Assembly (NCBI GenBank): GCA_021399435.1 | Contig: JAJTUP010000003.1 | Span: 2,604,001 to 2,668,000, forward strand | DNA length: 64,000 bases | Direction: 5' to 3' | Source of the DNA: Diaporthe sp. PMI_573 | Lineage: Eukaryota; Ascomycota; Sordariomycetes; Diaporthales; Diaporthaceae | Part shown: one piece after another, positions 44,978-55,919 of the stretch | How the letters are laid out: every line of letters starts with the position of its first letter | Numbering within the stretch: the first letter of the stretch is position 1 | Position numbers and translations under genes: made by a program | Notes under the pieces: model-generated | Seen by the model: only the letters and a program-made list of their open reading frames with translations | Databases searched by the model: none | Told to the model about the DNA's origin: nothing

Positions 44978-45631
44978 CTACACTTCCGACGATGGCTCTT
45001 CTATCAAGCCTCTTGATGCACAACCTTGAATACCCTGATACCACAATAAAGCCATTTTCTGGTAGCCCAGGTCGTTAGGATGTACACCATCCACGAGGTC
45101 GTCAAGGCTCGGGCCAGCCGCAGTATGCATATCGACGAGCGTGATCCGTTTTCCTTGGCCTGCCTTCCGCTTCACCAAGTCACGGTACTGGGAGTTCGTT
45201 TCCACTACCTCGGTCTCGACACTCTTGTCCGAGTTTGCTAGCAAAGTCGACAAGATGATGGTCGATTTGGGCGACGCGTCCCACGTCATTTCCAATAGAC
45301 TCTCCATGCGTTTCCCAATAGAATCGAGTTTGAATCGCTGGATACAGTCATTGGATCCTGCATTGATCGTAATGACGTTCGGCCGGAGCAACGGGATGCT
45401 CTTTCGGGCTTTGATTTGGATCTGATCGATTCTGTATCCACGCCATCCTTCGTGATGATTGTTGCTCAGGGTGCCGGACCCTCGCGACCCAATCATTTCA
45501 ACAGTGTAGCCATTGTCGATAAGCAATTGACGAAGAGTTTCCCGGTACCCATTCGCATGAGAGGATCCCGATCCGAAAGTGACCGAGCCGCCGAGGGGCA
45601 TGAGACGCAGTGATCTCATGACAGGTGACAT
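44978..45631 (-). CDS. SGNH/GDSL hydrolase, intracellular form
   Basis: A 217-aa protein with the SGNH-hydrolase blocks in order: block I LRLMPLGGSVTFGSGS with the nucleophile Ser16 (GGS), the GYRETLRQLL and MIGSRGSG segments, EGWRGYRIDQI, block III INAGSNDC with the oxyanion Asn, and block V DLVDGVHPNDLGY with the catalytic Asp and His. It is expected to hydrolyse ester or acetyl groups on small molecules, lipids or polysaccharides; the substrate cannot be predicted. Relatives are often secreted, but here no signal peptide precedes block I. The ATG at 45631 (alternative 45619) starts only about ten residues before it. An unrecognised upstream exon remains possible. It is flanked on both sides by gene-poor sequence. 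Confidence 0.8.
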   Translation of the reverse strand: MSPVMRSLRLMPLGGSVTFGSGSSHANGYRETLRQLLIDNGYTVEMIGSRGSGTLSNNHHEGWRGYRIDQIQIKARKSIPLLRPNVITINAGSNDCIQRFKLDSIGKRMESLLEMTWDASPKSTIILSTLLANSDKSVETEVVETNSQYRDLVKRKAGQGKRITLVDMHTAAGPSLDDLVDGVHPNDLGYQKMALLWYQGIQGCASRGLIEEPSSEV

Positions 45632-48600
45632 TGGAGCAATGAGGCGGCGCTATGTAACCGGGACATGGCAAAGTGCAGTGATGCATAGAATAGTCGCCAA
45701 ATTTGAATTGTCGTCACAGCTTTGTCCCTACGGTATCTGGCCTGTGCAAAAGCCATGTTGGAAACAAGGAGAAAAAAGTTTCGAGACGCTGCTTGGACCG
45801 AGGCCGGCTCCTCGGAGTGTCCGGGGAGAGGTTCGGCGTCAACAAAGTGCGGGCGAATGCCAGGGGGATCTTTAGTCAGGGGCCTACGGTGGCCGCCTAG
45901 CCCCAGGGGGTATGGTAGCAAGGCCATTGCAGACGGAGTAAGCGCCGCTGCAATGATAGAAAATGTCTCCAGAGCCTTGATTGAGGCCTGTTCTAAACTA
46001 CTGATTCGGTGCACAACAAAACATGTGTTATTTGTTCGGTTTCTGTTCTTGGGTCCAAGGGCTCAGCGTGGGTTTTCGGCGGCCGTGCAACAGACGCGGT
46101 CAAGATCAGCATCTGCCACATCTGCAAGGACTTTTCTTCTCCCTCCTGCTTTTTTATTTGGCCGCTTAACTCGAAAGTAAAGACCGCGTGTCGCGCTGCG
46201 CCGCCCGTACACCGCTCCCGGGAGATGGCGACGAGGCGACCGGACCGTCTGAGACGATCACGGGGAGTGGGCTGACCAATTGTTCGGAAGTCTGATGGAC
46301 CACAGTGCCCCTTGAGCCCTGTCGACGATCAACGTTGGCGCTGACGACCCCGGGCGTGCAGGCGTGATGGACCAAGCGCCGCCGATCAACGACCCCGCTG
46401 TAGCCTTGACCAACTTGTGATCCCTCAAAGGTGGTCCCCAGATATCCATCCACCCTCACTTCCGCCGGGGTTGCCGCCAGCGCGGCTGTCTCTCGCCGGG
46501 GTGAAGGGGCATCAGCTTTGGGCCCGCCTGGACCCAGCATCTCTGACATCGCCGAGTGGATCAAGGAATTGGCGCGGGTATTCGCGTGTGATGAGTAGGT
46601 ATCATGCGCGGGGGTGAAGGGGTGGGCGGTGGTGCTATCAGACCCGGGCGTGGCTCCTGGGTGGACGCGAGGGTGGCAATGGACTGGGGCACGAGATGAG
46701 GATGGATACATTTGTTGAATGAATATCTGAGACACACAGTATTTGGTAGTCCATGTCACCAGGGCTTGGCTGGTCCAGTGGGAGCCGGAGAAGCATCGAG
46801 TCAACTAGAGATATGGCTTGCGCAAGTCGATAAGACCACTGTGGTAGTGCATCTCAGCGTGACGGGAGCCTCCGCAAAACCTAACTTTAATTGTATGGGG
46901 GAACAGGGTTGTCTTGTCTGCCGTTTTCTTGGTAGTTTGTGCATTTCCGGATTCTCAACCGTGCCGTGTAGTGTGAAGCTCGCAAATTACTGCAACAGGT
47001 TCGAGAGACTCGGTTCCTCTGATGTGCAGACTGCAGAGAGGTATTGATGCCTAATACAGCTTCCCATATCCACTTGTGGAGCGAGGACCCAAGCAAGAGC
47101 ACGTTCTCCAGTGGGACATGTGAAAATACTGTGGGCTGGTAGAGATGTGGTCTCCCGCCACCCCTTCAAGCTTGTCTATCCCAATCACTTGTTGTCCTTG
47201 TGACGATCCAAAGTGGAAACCCGGTGTCAGGGGTGCCGGGGGGGTTACGAGGCTCCCCGACCGCCGCAGGCTGACAGGCTGACTGCTGTGTGTCTGTGTG
47301 TATAGGTCAAGTACTACTCGATCGGCACCTACGCTTCCGGCGCGCTGGCAGCATAATCTATGTCAGGGCCTGAAGATCCCCATAATAATATGAGTCAAAT
47401 CCCAAAGGGCCTCAAAACTGCAGGTGGTGGGTGACACAGGGCGCCGAGGCAGGCGCTGGCAGCACAAAGACCGGGTGTCGCAGCGAATGAACGAGGCGTG
47501 ATAAGAAATGACTGGATCGAGACGGCTGCAGCTAGACAACCCGGGGATGTGACGCTTCCCCAGGGGCTGAGAGGCCAAACCCTCGCTTGCTGCAGCTGAG
47601 AGATCTACGCTAATGTGATGGGAGAAGGAAACTGTCCTTGTTTATGTGCTCAGTGTGGCGTGCAACAGTGCGGGCGGGCGATGGCTGCCCCGGCAATGTG
47701 GAACATCCCGAAGCTGCCGTCGCGTATTCAAACAACGATTAGAGGCCCCGCCTGCCCAAAGATGCCGACGGGCAGCGGCGCATGGCAAGTGTTTCCAAAT
47801 CAATCTACTGCGGTATTACTTGGTGCAACACTGATATTGCGGATTGATAATCCGACATGACACATGGCACAGCGGGCTCTGCACAGGAAGTGGGCTTAAA
47901 GTACCGAAGGTGAAGGCCATGGGACGGAGAGACAGACAGTTGGATGTGCTGGCGTGGAAAAAAATGCTTATTCCCGCCCGGAACAGCATGGACACGGGGC
48001 AGCACAGACACTGCTCTACTTTTGCAGGTAGGGCTTGGCAGAAAAGCCCGGGTAGATGTGGATCCGTGGGCGTTGACAGCGGTGTTGTCGACGTGTGCGT
48101 GTCTGGCTCAACCGCTGTCGAAACTTGCATATGAGAGACATTCTCGGGTAGAGACATGAGGAACCGCAGACACTTGGCTGGAGACGGGCCAGGTGAGACA
48201 ATCTCACAGGATCTGCCGAGGAAGACGTGCCCATCTCGCCAGTGCCCACCACACACGCGAGATTGAAGACAGAAATGTGGGAGTCGTTCGGTGCGGATTA
48301 CGGAGTTCCCATCTCGGTACTATACTAGTCTTGTCTAGTGTGGCACCCCCATCATTTCGGCCGGTGTTTGTTCAGATCAATCAAGATCCTTGCGACTGAA
48401 ATTTGGAGGAAGGCTTCCAGAAGGGCGGCAGTCCCGGGTCGCCGGACATCCAAAAGCAGTCTGGTGCGCCTGGCAATGCCAAAAGACTGACCAGTGTCCG
48501 GTGGACTTTTAAGGTCAATGAGCGGAACGCTCAATTTTGATAGGCTGTGACAGATTGAACTTTTTTTTTTTTTTCAAAGGTGCTTTAATCAGGAGAGATG

Positions 48601-50986
48601 AGGAAGGTCGAGACGGCAGGACAGCCGACGATAAAAGACCACTGTGGAGACGCTGCGGGTGTGGAGCCGGCTAGTATCAACCACAATAACATGGACGATG
48701 CGATGAGTCGACTACTGGGCTCTCCGATGGGGCATGGCATGTCGCTCCCTCGTCCCTTCTACCCCCACCCACGTGCCCGTGTCTCACTCAGATGCCTGCC
48801 GAGTCAGCCATCTCAGTCCGAACTTGGCCGTGGGTCTGTAACAGCTGAACAGTATGTATCGGGGACGTTTCTGTGAGCCTAAATAGACTTAATGAGACAG
48901 TCGGGCGGGAAGCGTGGCTGCCGGGGAACTCGGATACGGGACGAGGGAGCAGGCGTGACGACGGGGACGAGAACCGATGGCTGGACTAATACTCCGTAGA
49001 CCATGCAGGTGCATGTACTGTGTAGAACAACAACAGTCATCATCGACGGTTGGGCTGGCGGGTCATGCGACAGAGGCCAAGCTTGTGCGTGCGCACCGAG
49101 GCCCCGGGCTAGTGCGCTCGCGCCGGTGGTCGTGTGCTCGATAGCGTTGACGCGGAGAAGGGAGTGACAGGCTCACAGTGACAGGCTCACTGCATATTGG
49201 TATGGTCAAGACAGATGGGCGAGCTGGATTGTGGTCGTGGACAAAGCTGACCATCCGTGGCTTGCCACCCGATGGAATACACGTAGCAAGGGCTGCTGGA
49301 ATGTGTCACTGCGTCAGTCACGTCCAGCCCAGCCTGTTTCTAGGCCTGTCTCGTGTTGAGCTGCTATCAGCACCATCCATCAGCCCAACCCAGGCGAGGG
49401 AAGGATCCAGCCTTGGGGTTGCCCAAGGGCGCAGGGGGCCAGTCACAACCCCAGGAATAGAGTTGCAGGTTTTGGGGGTTCCTCGGGAAGGCACAGTACT
49501 TTGCGCACGAGCAGCCATCTCCCTGCTTGCCCGCCCTTGTCTCCTTCCCTTATCAGCTGGTCCCGCGCATGTCTCGTCTCACCCATTTTAGGCATGTTGA
49601 GTACCTGGCTCCTGCCAAGTTGGTCACGTCCCTGCTCGTCACGGTCCTGCCATTCCTGCAAGCCTGCAATACGTACCTGGGCAGTGCCGCCGCCCCGAGA
49701 CATTGAGAGGAGGCGCTCCTCCCTCGTTGGGCCTTGCCTATCGGTAATCGGTATCAGTGCCACTTCAGTATCAGGGAGTACACCTGCCTGTCCCGCCTGT
49801 CTTATAACCAGGCACACGTCTCACTCCGTTGCTGGTCGGATGCCACGGACGCCCCCTTCTTCGCCATTGCAGCCAAAGGAAAACACACCCAATTCACCCA
49901 TCGTGTACTCGGTTGCAGCACCTGCAAGACTGCTGCTTGACTTGTCTGAGAGAGACAGAGACAGAGTAGATGCTTGGCTCTCACCGGGTTCCATTGAAAT
50001 ACCCAGTGACGAAATCACCAAGCCGCCGGCGGAGACTGCCGATGAGGTCACACGGATAGAGGGTCGAAAAAGGGTCCCTTCTTTCCTGTCTGATCCACTC
50101 CCGATCTGGTTCGATTCGATTCGCCGCGCCAAACGAAACCTGGACCTCAACTCGACCCCGAACCTGGTTTTGGACCTTGGCTGGCTCGGGAAAGACCAAG
50201 GCAGCTCGACGGCCGTCCAGACAAAGACCTGGAAAGCTGGCCCAGCCAGCCCAGTTGGAGCGGAGCACACGACGGCGTCCGCCCAGCGACAAAGGGTCAA
50301 AAGACCCTCTTCCCACGCCGCACGCGACATCTTACCACGCTCCACCCGCCCGCCGTTCCCACCTCCGAAGGGAAAGGGAAGGGGGGGAAACACCTGCACG
50401 ACTTGGTACTGTGTGGTCTGGCCTGGCGGAAAGTTTATCGTTGGGAGACCAAGCGCGCGTGGCAGAGGCCGTCTTGTAATTCATATATGAGCCCTCGGCC
50501 CTCGCCCTGTCCAAGCCAACACACCACGAAACGCGAACCGGCCAACTGACGAGACTCGACAGCCAATCCCGACCTACCGGTTTGCCTTTGACTGGCCCGG
50601 CCCTGCATACTGACAACGTTCTTGTTACGTACTCTTACGTACAAGCAATGAGACCCTGAACCAAAACCCATCCAGCCCACCGCCCCTCGCCCTGTCGGAG
50701 TCTCCCAGTAACGGCTCGACTCTGCAAATAAGCATCATAGCCCTACCCTGCCGGCATTTCCTGGGTCCAGTTTGGGTAAATCAAAACCTTCCAGTTGGCT
50801 TCTCGACCACGCCCAGGCCCACTGCATTACCACGCTCAGAGACCGGCCCAAGCCCGTCGCAGGGTCCCCTGCCACGTTCCCATTACTCACAGTCGCACCG
50901 GACATGTCCACAGCTGCACCACATCTGCATTCCTGCACACTCCCTAGGCCAAGCCTTGTCAGGGCCAGGCTAGCACCTACGGCAAG
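45632..50986. other. Gene desert, 5.4 kb
   Basis: The longest stretch without a supportable gene. It has several GC-rich open frames (minus 46166-46804; plus 49501-50490) whose translations are low-complexity Ser/Pro/Arg sequence without domains and mostly start at non-ATG codons. A T14 run lies at 48561-48574. The last ~500 bases before 50987, with CACC and CCAGC-type motifs, are the probable promoter and leader of the 541-aa gene. No tRNA or repeat family identified. Confidence 0.45.
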
Positions 50987-52612
50987 ATGATGTCGCCCAG
51001 GTCCCTCCTATCTTCCAGGCAGAACCAAAACCACCGTGCCCCCGTCTCCAGCTCGACCACTGTCCTTCCCGGCTCCCCTCAGATCTTCTCACCACCCGAC
51101 AGCCCCCCTTCCACTCCGCCGCCAAAGGGAAAGTATGGTCAAGAGTTCAACTTTCCTCACGGGCCTCGCAGTTCAACAGCAAGTGTTACTACCACCAGGA
51201 TGGCTGTGACTTCGCGAAGACCTGGCAAATCAAGTCACGCGACTCCAACCCCGAGTCCCCCGAGATCCACGACAACGACTTCCGCGAGGCCGACTACCCC
51301 TACAAGCCCAGTGCAGATTCCCACCAAATCCAAGAGAGATGCTGTCAACGCCCCAAAACAACGCAACCACCGGTACCATGACCAACGACGGCAGCGTTCG
51401 AGCTCACCCCGGTGGGGGGAGTTGCACTCCCCCGATGCGATTCCCCCTTCGGTGGCTGCGCTCCTCGCAGTGACCGCTATCCCCCCGCCCAGAAACCAGC
51501 GCGCTCAACGGCAGCGCCTGGCCAAGGACAAGGAGAAGCGCATGACTGTTGAGTCAATACTGGAACAGAGCCAGGAATCCGAGAAAGAACTAAGTCTCAA
51601 CTTCATCAAGGGACCTCTGGATGTTTTATTGAGCCCGCCCGACGAGTTGGAGGACGACAACCTGTCCATCGGGGAGAGCACCATCGCATCACCCCTCTCG
51701 ACCAGAACCGTCTCTTACGAATCTGTGCAATCAATGCCATCGTTGGCCGATTCCTTCTCGACTGACACATTGTCATCAGTTGGGACGCCTCAGAGTCCAA
51801 TCAGGGGTCGGAGAATGCAGCCCACGAGGAGGTCACTGACGCCCGTGTCTTCGCCGCCTGGGAAACGAGAAGAGCACCCGTTATCAATCGACGAGGAGAC
51901 AGAAGAGCTAGACTTCAGCGTGTTCGATTCTTCCCCGGAGACAGAGGAGAAGAAGGGAGGTATGAGGCTAGCCTTGCGGCCTTTCAGGTCAGCCTTCAAA
52001 TCCAACTTGACCTCGAGTCTACGCGCCCTCCGGAACGCTGCGCGCTCCTTCTCGAACATGAATATGCCGTCGATCCCGCCCGAAGACTTCCTTACCCGCT
52101 CGATACTTACCATGGAGCCTAATGTACCCTTCACGGACGAGCGCATGCCACCAACCCTGGATGAAGAACCATCCGCGGCTGTACGGAGATATTTGAACCC
52201 GACTCAAACTTCTCGACTTGAATCACAGGCATCGTCTTCTTCCCAAAATACACGAAGCACCTTTACGGCTTCGATTCAGATGCAGACGTACAAGGTGCAC
52301 CGGTCGAGAAGTGCGCCAGCAGGCTCCCGAGGTCAAAACGCCGTGCCCCGTTCCTCAAATGGGGCCCAGCCAACACGGGGCAAGGAAGCGGGTTTCTCCT
52401 TCTCGCCCGGGCCAAGACAGCGTGAAATGCGGGAAAATTCCGACTTTATCCGCATCGCCGTAATGGAGATGGCCATGCGCAGGAGCGGCAAGTTGGACGA
52501 GCAACGCCCTGGCCGAGCCCGGTGGGCACTTCCTCCCAGGAAGACGAGCACGAAGCCGTATGAGACTGGCGCCGATGGCGTTCCGACCCGATGGGTCTCC
52601 GTGACGTACTGA
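50987..52612 (+). CDS. Disordered protein with conserved-looking C-terminal block, 541 aa
   Basis: A single exon with start at the double ATG 50987/50990. Most of the protein is Ser/Pro/Thr-rich and disordered (~1-150 with PPSTPPPKGKYG, ~240-330 with SPIRGRRMQPTRRSLTPVSS). Two parts look ordered: ~145-200 (IPPSVAALLAVTAIPPPRNQ, then a basic helix QRAQRQRLAKDKEKRMTVESIL) and the C-terminal ~60 residues with DFIRIAVMEMAMRRSGKLDE followed by RPGRARWALPPRK. These blocks resemble conserved segments I associate with uncharacterised ascomycete proteins, but I cannot name a domain. No TM segment or signal peptide. Many SP/TP sites suggest kinase regulation (inference). Codon use matches the neighbouring housekeeping genes. 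Confidence 0.8.
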   Translation: MMSPRSLLSSRQNQNHRAPVSSSTTVLPGSPQIFSPPDSPPSTPPPKGKYGQEFNFPHGPRSSTASVTTTRMAVTSRRPGKSSHATPTPSPPRSTTTTSARPTTPTSPVQIPTKSKRDAVNAPKQRNHRYHDQRRQRSSSPRWGELHSPDAIPPSVAALLAVTAIPPPRNQRAQRQRLAKDKEKRMTVESILEQSQESEKELSLNFIKGPLDVLLSPPDELEDDNLSIGESTIASPLSTRTVSYESVQSMPSLADSFSTDTLSSVGTPQSPIRGRRMQPTRRSLTPVSSPPGKREEHPLSIDEETEELDFSVFDSSPETEEKKGGMRLALRPFRSAFKSNLTSSLRALRNAARSFSNMNMPSIPPEDFLTRSILTMEPNVPFTDERMPPTLDEEPSAAVRRYLNPTQTSRLESQASSSSQNTRSTFTASIQMQTYKVHRSRSAPAGSRGQNAVPRSSNGAQPTRGKEAGFSFSPGPRQREMRENSDFIRIAVMEMAMRRSGKLDEQRPGRARWALPPRKTSTKPYETGADGVPTRWVSVTY

Positions 52613-54734
52613 TAAGCTCACTGAAGCACAGTGACGCGTATTTACCGCGCCCACTTGTCTTTTCTTCGAACGCGCACACCACGGCAGGATTTTGCGGCAT
52701 CCAAGCGAGCGTGGGGTGGCCATTGCGCCTGAGCAACACCACGATGCGAATCACGGGCTGACCCGGCGCGTCGCCCAAGTTGCATCATCCTGTGCAGCTT
52801 ATCATCAGCGTTGATCCGATCGGCTAAAAGATTAATTCTTGACTCAGCCGAAAGTGTTCAACGAATGCAGGGCGGCCTTGTTATCTGCAAGGCTGTCAGA
52901 GCACACGTTCTGACCAGCCGATATCGCGGCACGGACACAAGGTTACGGAAGCCGCGACTCATGGCACAGCAACATCATCATGCAGAACATGCAAGGATTC
53001 AAGATCCAATGGCCCACAAGCGACGTTGTCCCCACCTCCTTAGGTCGAATGCAGGTCCGTGGAACCTGGGGTTCTGGACCCTTGCGAGATCTGGCTATGC
53101 ACTAGCCGCGCACTGCAGCGACACCACGGACAAAATTTTTCTTTTCTCGCTTCGGTCACCGCTCACTCGAGACTGCGATGGCAGCTGGGCTTTGAATCGC
53201 GACGGCCGACGCGCCCCACTTGACAATCTGCTGGAGCACGCTCCGACGTAGAGGATTGATCGGGTGTGAGGCCCGAACAGTGGGGCACTTGGATTGGATC
53301 ATGAGACCTGCTACAGCTGACCATTCCAAGGTTTGGATTGGGACGCCGAGGCTGGGGCATCGCCGAATACATCACTATTGCCGTCGATCAAGAGGACGCT
53401 CAAGAATGGGACACGGCACGGCGACGATCCCATCAGGTCAAGGCACTGCCGATGATTGCTGCAGATGCTGGCCCGCGGGTTCTCACGATGAGACCATGTG
53501 GCCTGCTCAACTCAAGCCTGCAAAACGGTTTCGTGCAGGTCACTTCGACCTCCATAACCAACACCATGTTTTACGGGGACCGCAGGCTGGCCGCCGCACT
53601 GCGACCGAGCGTTGAAGAATTCCAACATTGAAGCTGTTTGAAAGATCAGGACACCTTGCTCGCGCAACCTCAGCGGCGTTGAATTTTTCTTTTCTTTTCT
53701 TCATTTTAGAACCAACCTCTTCATCGATTTGAAGTTGGACTAGTAAGAGGCTTTGAAATTTGTGCGTTCATTTTGCATGAGCATGGCGCGGATCGGTTTT
53801 TTTCTGGATAGAGCTCCGACTTATGACAAAGTGCATCATTGGTGTCTGGTCTGCCATTTTTGGGCGATGATATTTTTGTTTTGCCCGAGCACACGTTTTG
53901 GAAGCAGAGTTGAACATGCGGGACCGTTTAAAGAGGATATGGTACAGCGTGTACAACATGTATTGATACCTACAGCAGTTGCTACTCAGAGCCGAGCTAT
54001 ACGATAACGAGACAATGTGCGCAAAACTTCAGTACAGCAGAATTGACCCAGAGGTTGGTGAAGAAGGCCGAGCATGAACTCTGGTTTCGGCGCGCTCGTG
54101 CCCAGACGTGCATGCACGCTGACGGACGATGGCCGGGCCGCTCCGCCATGTTTGATCCGCGGACATACTTCTACTGCGCTGACTCGCCCATGTTGATTCT
54201 CTTTGATGCCATCCTTGTAGAAAGCGTAAAAAAAGGGTTTGCACTTGTTTTAACGATGGGCGAAAGCGAGAAGAAAAAAAAGGAAACTCTTTTCTTTCAA
54301 CCTTCTTTTCTGCCGTGTTCACACGTGTCAGTGGCGAAGAAAAATTCCAGACCGCACCTGCGTGCCCAGGCGTACTCTACACTTGCCACTTGGGACAGGC
54401 AAAGTTGGCACGAGTAGGATGGCGAAAGTCTCGGTGTGCTTGGGACCACGAGATAGGCTGGCTGGCTGGCTGACGATTCGCGTGATTGGCTTGCCGAGAC
54501 GAAGTGGAAACGGTTAAGAAGCAGCAAAAAGCAAGTGGCGAGGAGCAAAAGCACAGTTGGCATGTGAAATGGTACACTCGTAGGGTCTAAGCCGGACGGA
54601 GATAGCAAGGTCTGCAAGAGTCCTCAGGTAAAATCAAGTGTGCCTATTGCAAGACTGGCTGGGCATGAAATAAAGCTACCAAGTTAGTACTTGCAAGCTT
54701 TGCTCGGGTGTCCGCTACACGGGCAGCATCTATC
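52613..54734. other. Intergenic, 2.1 kb, nothing recognised
   Basis: It begins with the 3' flank of the 541-aa gene. Short frames such as 53220-53631 and 54043-54417 carry no domain. From ~53.7 kb the DNA becomes AT-richer with T- and A-tracts (for example near 53690 and 54275), leading into the repeat and pseudogene island. Confidence 0.5.
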
Positions 54735-55003
54735 CCCTGACCTCCTGTGGAATAAAACTCCATTAGGTCAACCTCTTTTAGAATAGCCTCCTAGAAGACA
54801 ACCTCCTATAGGACATCTTCCCCATAGGACATCCTCCCATAGGATAACCTCCTATAGGAAAATAACTTGTAGGAAGACTGCCCATATGTAGGATATCGAG
54901 AGAAAAGGATAAGAAGACTCAGCCATAGATACTCTATAATGACGTTTTCCCTTTCTAGAATGTGGATGTGTTACTGTAATAATGTATGTGAAGTATTATA
55001 TGA
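54735..55003. repeat. Dispersed repeat, copy 2 (tandem CCTATAGG-core array plus flank)
   Basis: From ~54740 to 54868 there are about eight degenerate ~15 bp units (CCTCCTAGAAGACAA, CCTCCTATAGGACAT, CCTCCCATAGGATAA, CCTCCTATAGGAAAA). They are followed at ~54932-55003 by a flank (CTCTATAATGACGTTTT, then ATGTATGTGAAGTATTAT) that matches the flank of copy 1 at 5784-5855 in the same orientation. The gap between array and flank is longer here than in copy 1. A broken MFS gene starts ~100 bp downstream. No terminal inverted repeat or target-site duplication could be made out by eye. Confidence 0.75.
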
Positions 55004-55102
55004 TATGTGGTACAAGTATAACCCCGGAATATCGGTATTGCCTCGCCGATAACAGAGTTTTCTGGATTGCCATGTCCAACTCTGGCAGGATAATTACCTA
55101 GG

Positions 55103-55919
55103 GTGGTGCGGGAAAGCATGGCATTTGGCCTGATCTCCGCCTGTTCTGGGGCAACAGGCGCTGCCATGCCATTTATAATCGAGGCACTGTTGAAGAGATA
55201 TGGGTATCGAACCACATTGTGCCGTCGCCATGATCATCTCATCTGGTCCACTCATCCCCTTGTTCAAGGCTCGGTTACCGGTCTCGGAGAGCGTCAATCT
55301 CGGAAGGATGAATTGGAGTATTCTCAAGAAGCCTTTGTTCTGGTTATACAGCGTTAATCATCTTGAGTCAACGCATGGGACTCTTTTACCCCATCGTGTT
55401 CTTGCCCTCTTTCGCCTCCTTGATTGGTCTCTCGTCTCTCAATGATGCCATCCTGGTAGCCATCATGTCAATTGGTCATGTTTCTGGACAAAGTGCTTTG
55501 GGGTACTTGGCTGATAAGACCAAACCGGTTGCTGTTCTGGCAGTTGGCTGCTCTCTCATTACCGTGACGGCTACCTTTACACTATGGGGTATGGCACATT
55601 CAACGGCATTCCTCGTCGTGTTCAGCCTGATATACGGCTTCTTCGCGTTTGGCTTCGGCACTTTACGTGTCGCTATGGGAGGAGCAGTCAGCGACGATGG
55701 CCCACCTGTTTTCGCGATGTACGCCATATTTGTGTTCTTGCAAGGCATAGAAAACATCCTTGTTGGCCCTCTCAGTGCATCATTGATCACACGGCGCACT
55801 GATACGAGCACCTATGCTGGGGGTTCTACATGAATATCGTTCTGCTCCCCGGATCATCTTCAGTCTTTGCGGCAATCATTATTTCAGCATGTTTCCCGTT
55901 TTCCAACACTCACAAATGA
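55103..55919 (+). pseudogene. Degenerate MFS transporter (monocarboxylate-permease-like), C-terminal part
   Basis: Homology to fungal MCT-type major facilitator transporters runs through three different reading frames in consecutive order. 55103 to ~55218 reads FGLISACSGATGAAMPFIIE and KRYGYRTTL; ~55218 to ~55358 reads SGPLIPLFKARLPVSE, then NWSILKKPLFWLYSVN; ~55363 to ~55810 reads MGLFYPIVFLPSFASLIGLS, then ALGYLADKTKP and AFGFGTLRVAMGGAVSDDGP. A further shift near 55815-55835 leads to LLPGSSSVFAAIII. At least three frame changes with no plausible introns between them mean the gene is broken. The N-terminal half is missing and is replaced by the repeat element upstream. Sequencing error could account for one shift but hardly for all. 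Confidence 0.8.

Noticed and set aside
46166..46804. 212-codon minus-strand frame in the gene desert
   Set aside because: Starts at a non-ATG codon and carries no recognisable motif; an internal ATG product cannot be excluded but is unsupported.
49501..50490. 329-codon plus-strand frame before the 541-aa gene
   Set aside because: Ser/Pro/Arg-rich, begins at a non-ATG codon, no domain; fits a promoter and leader with high GC content.
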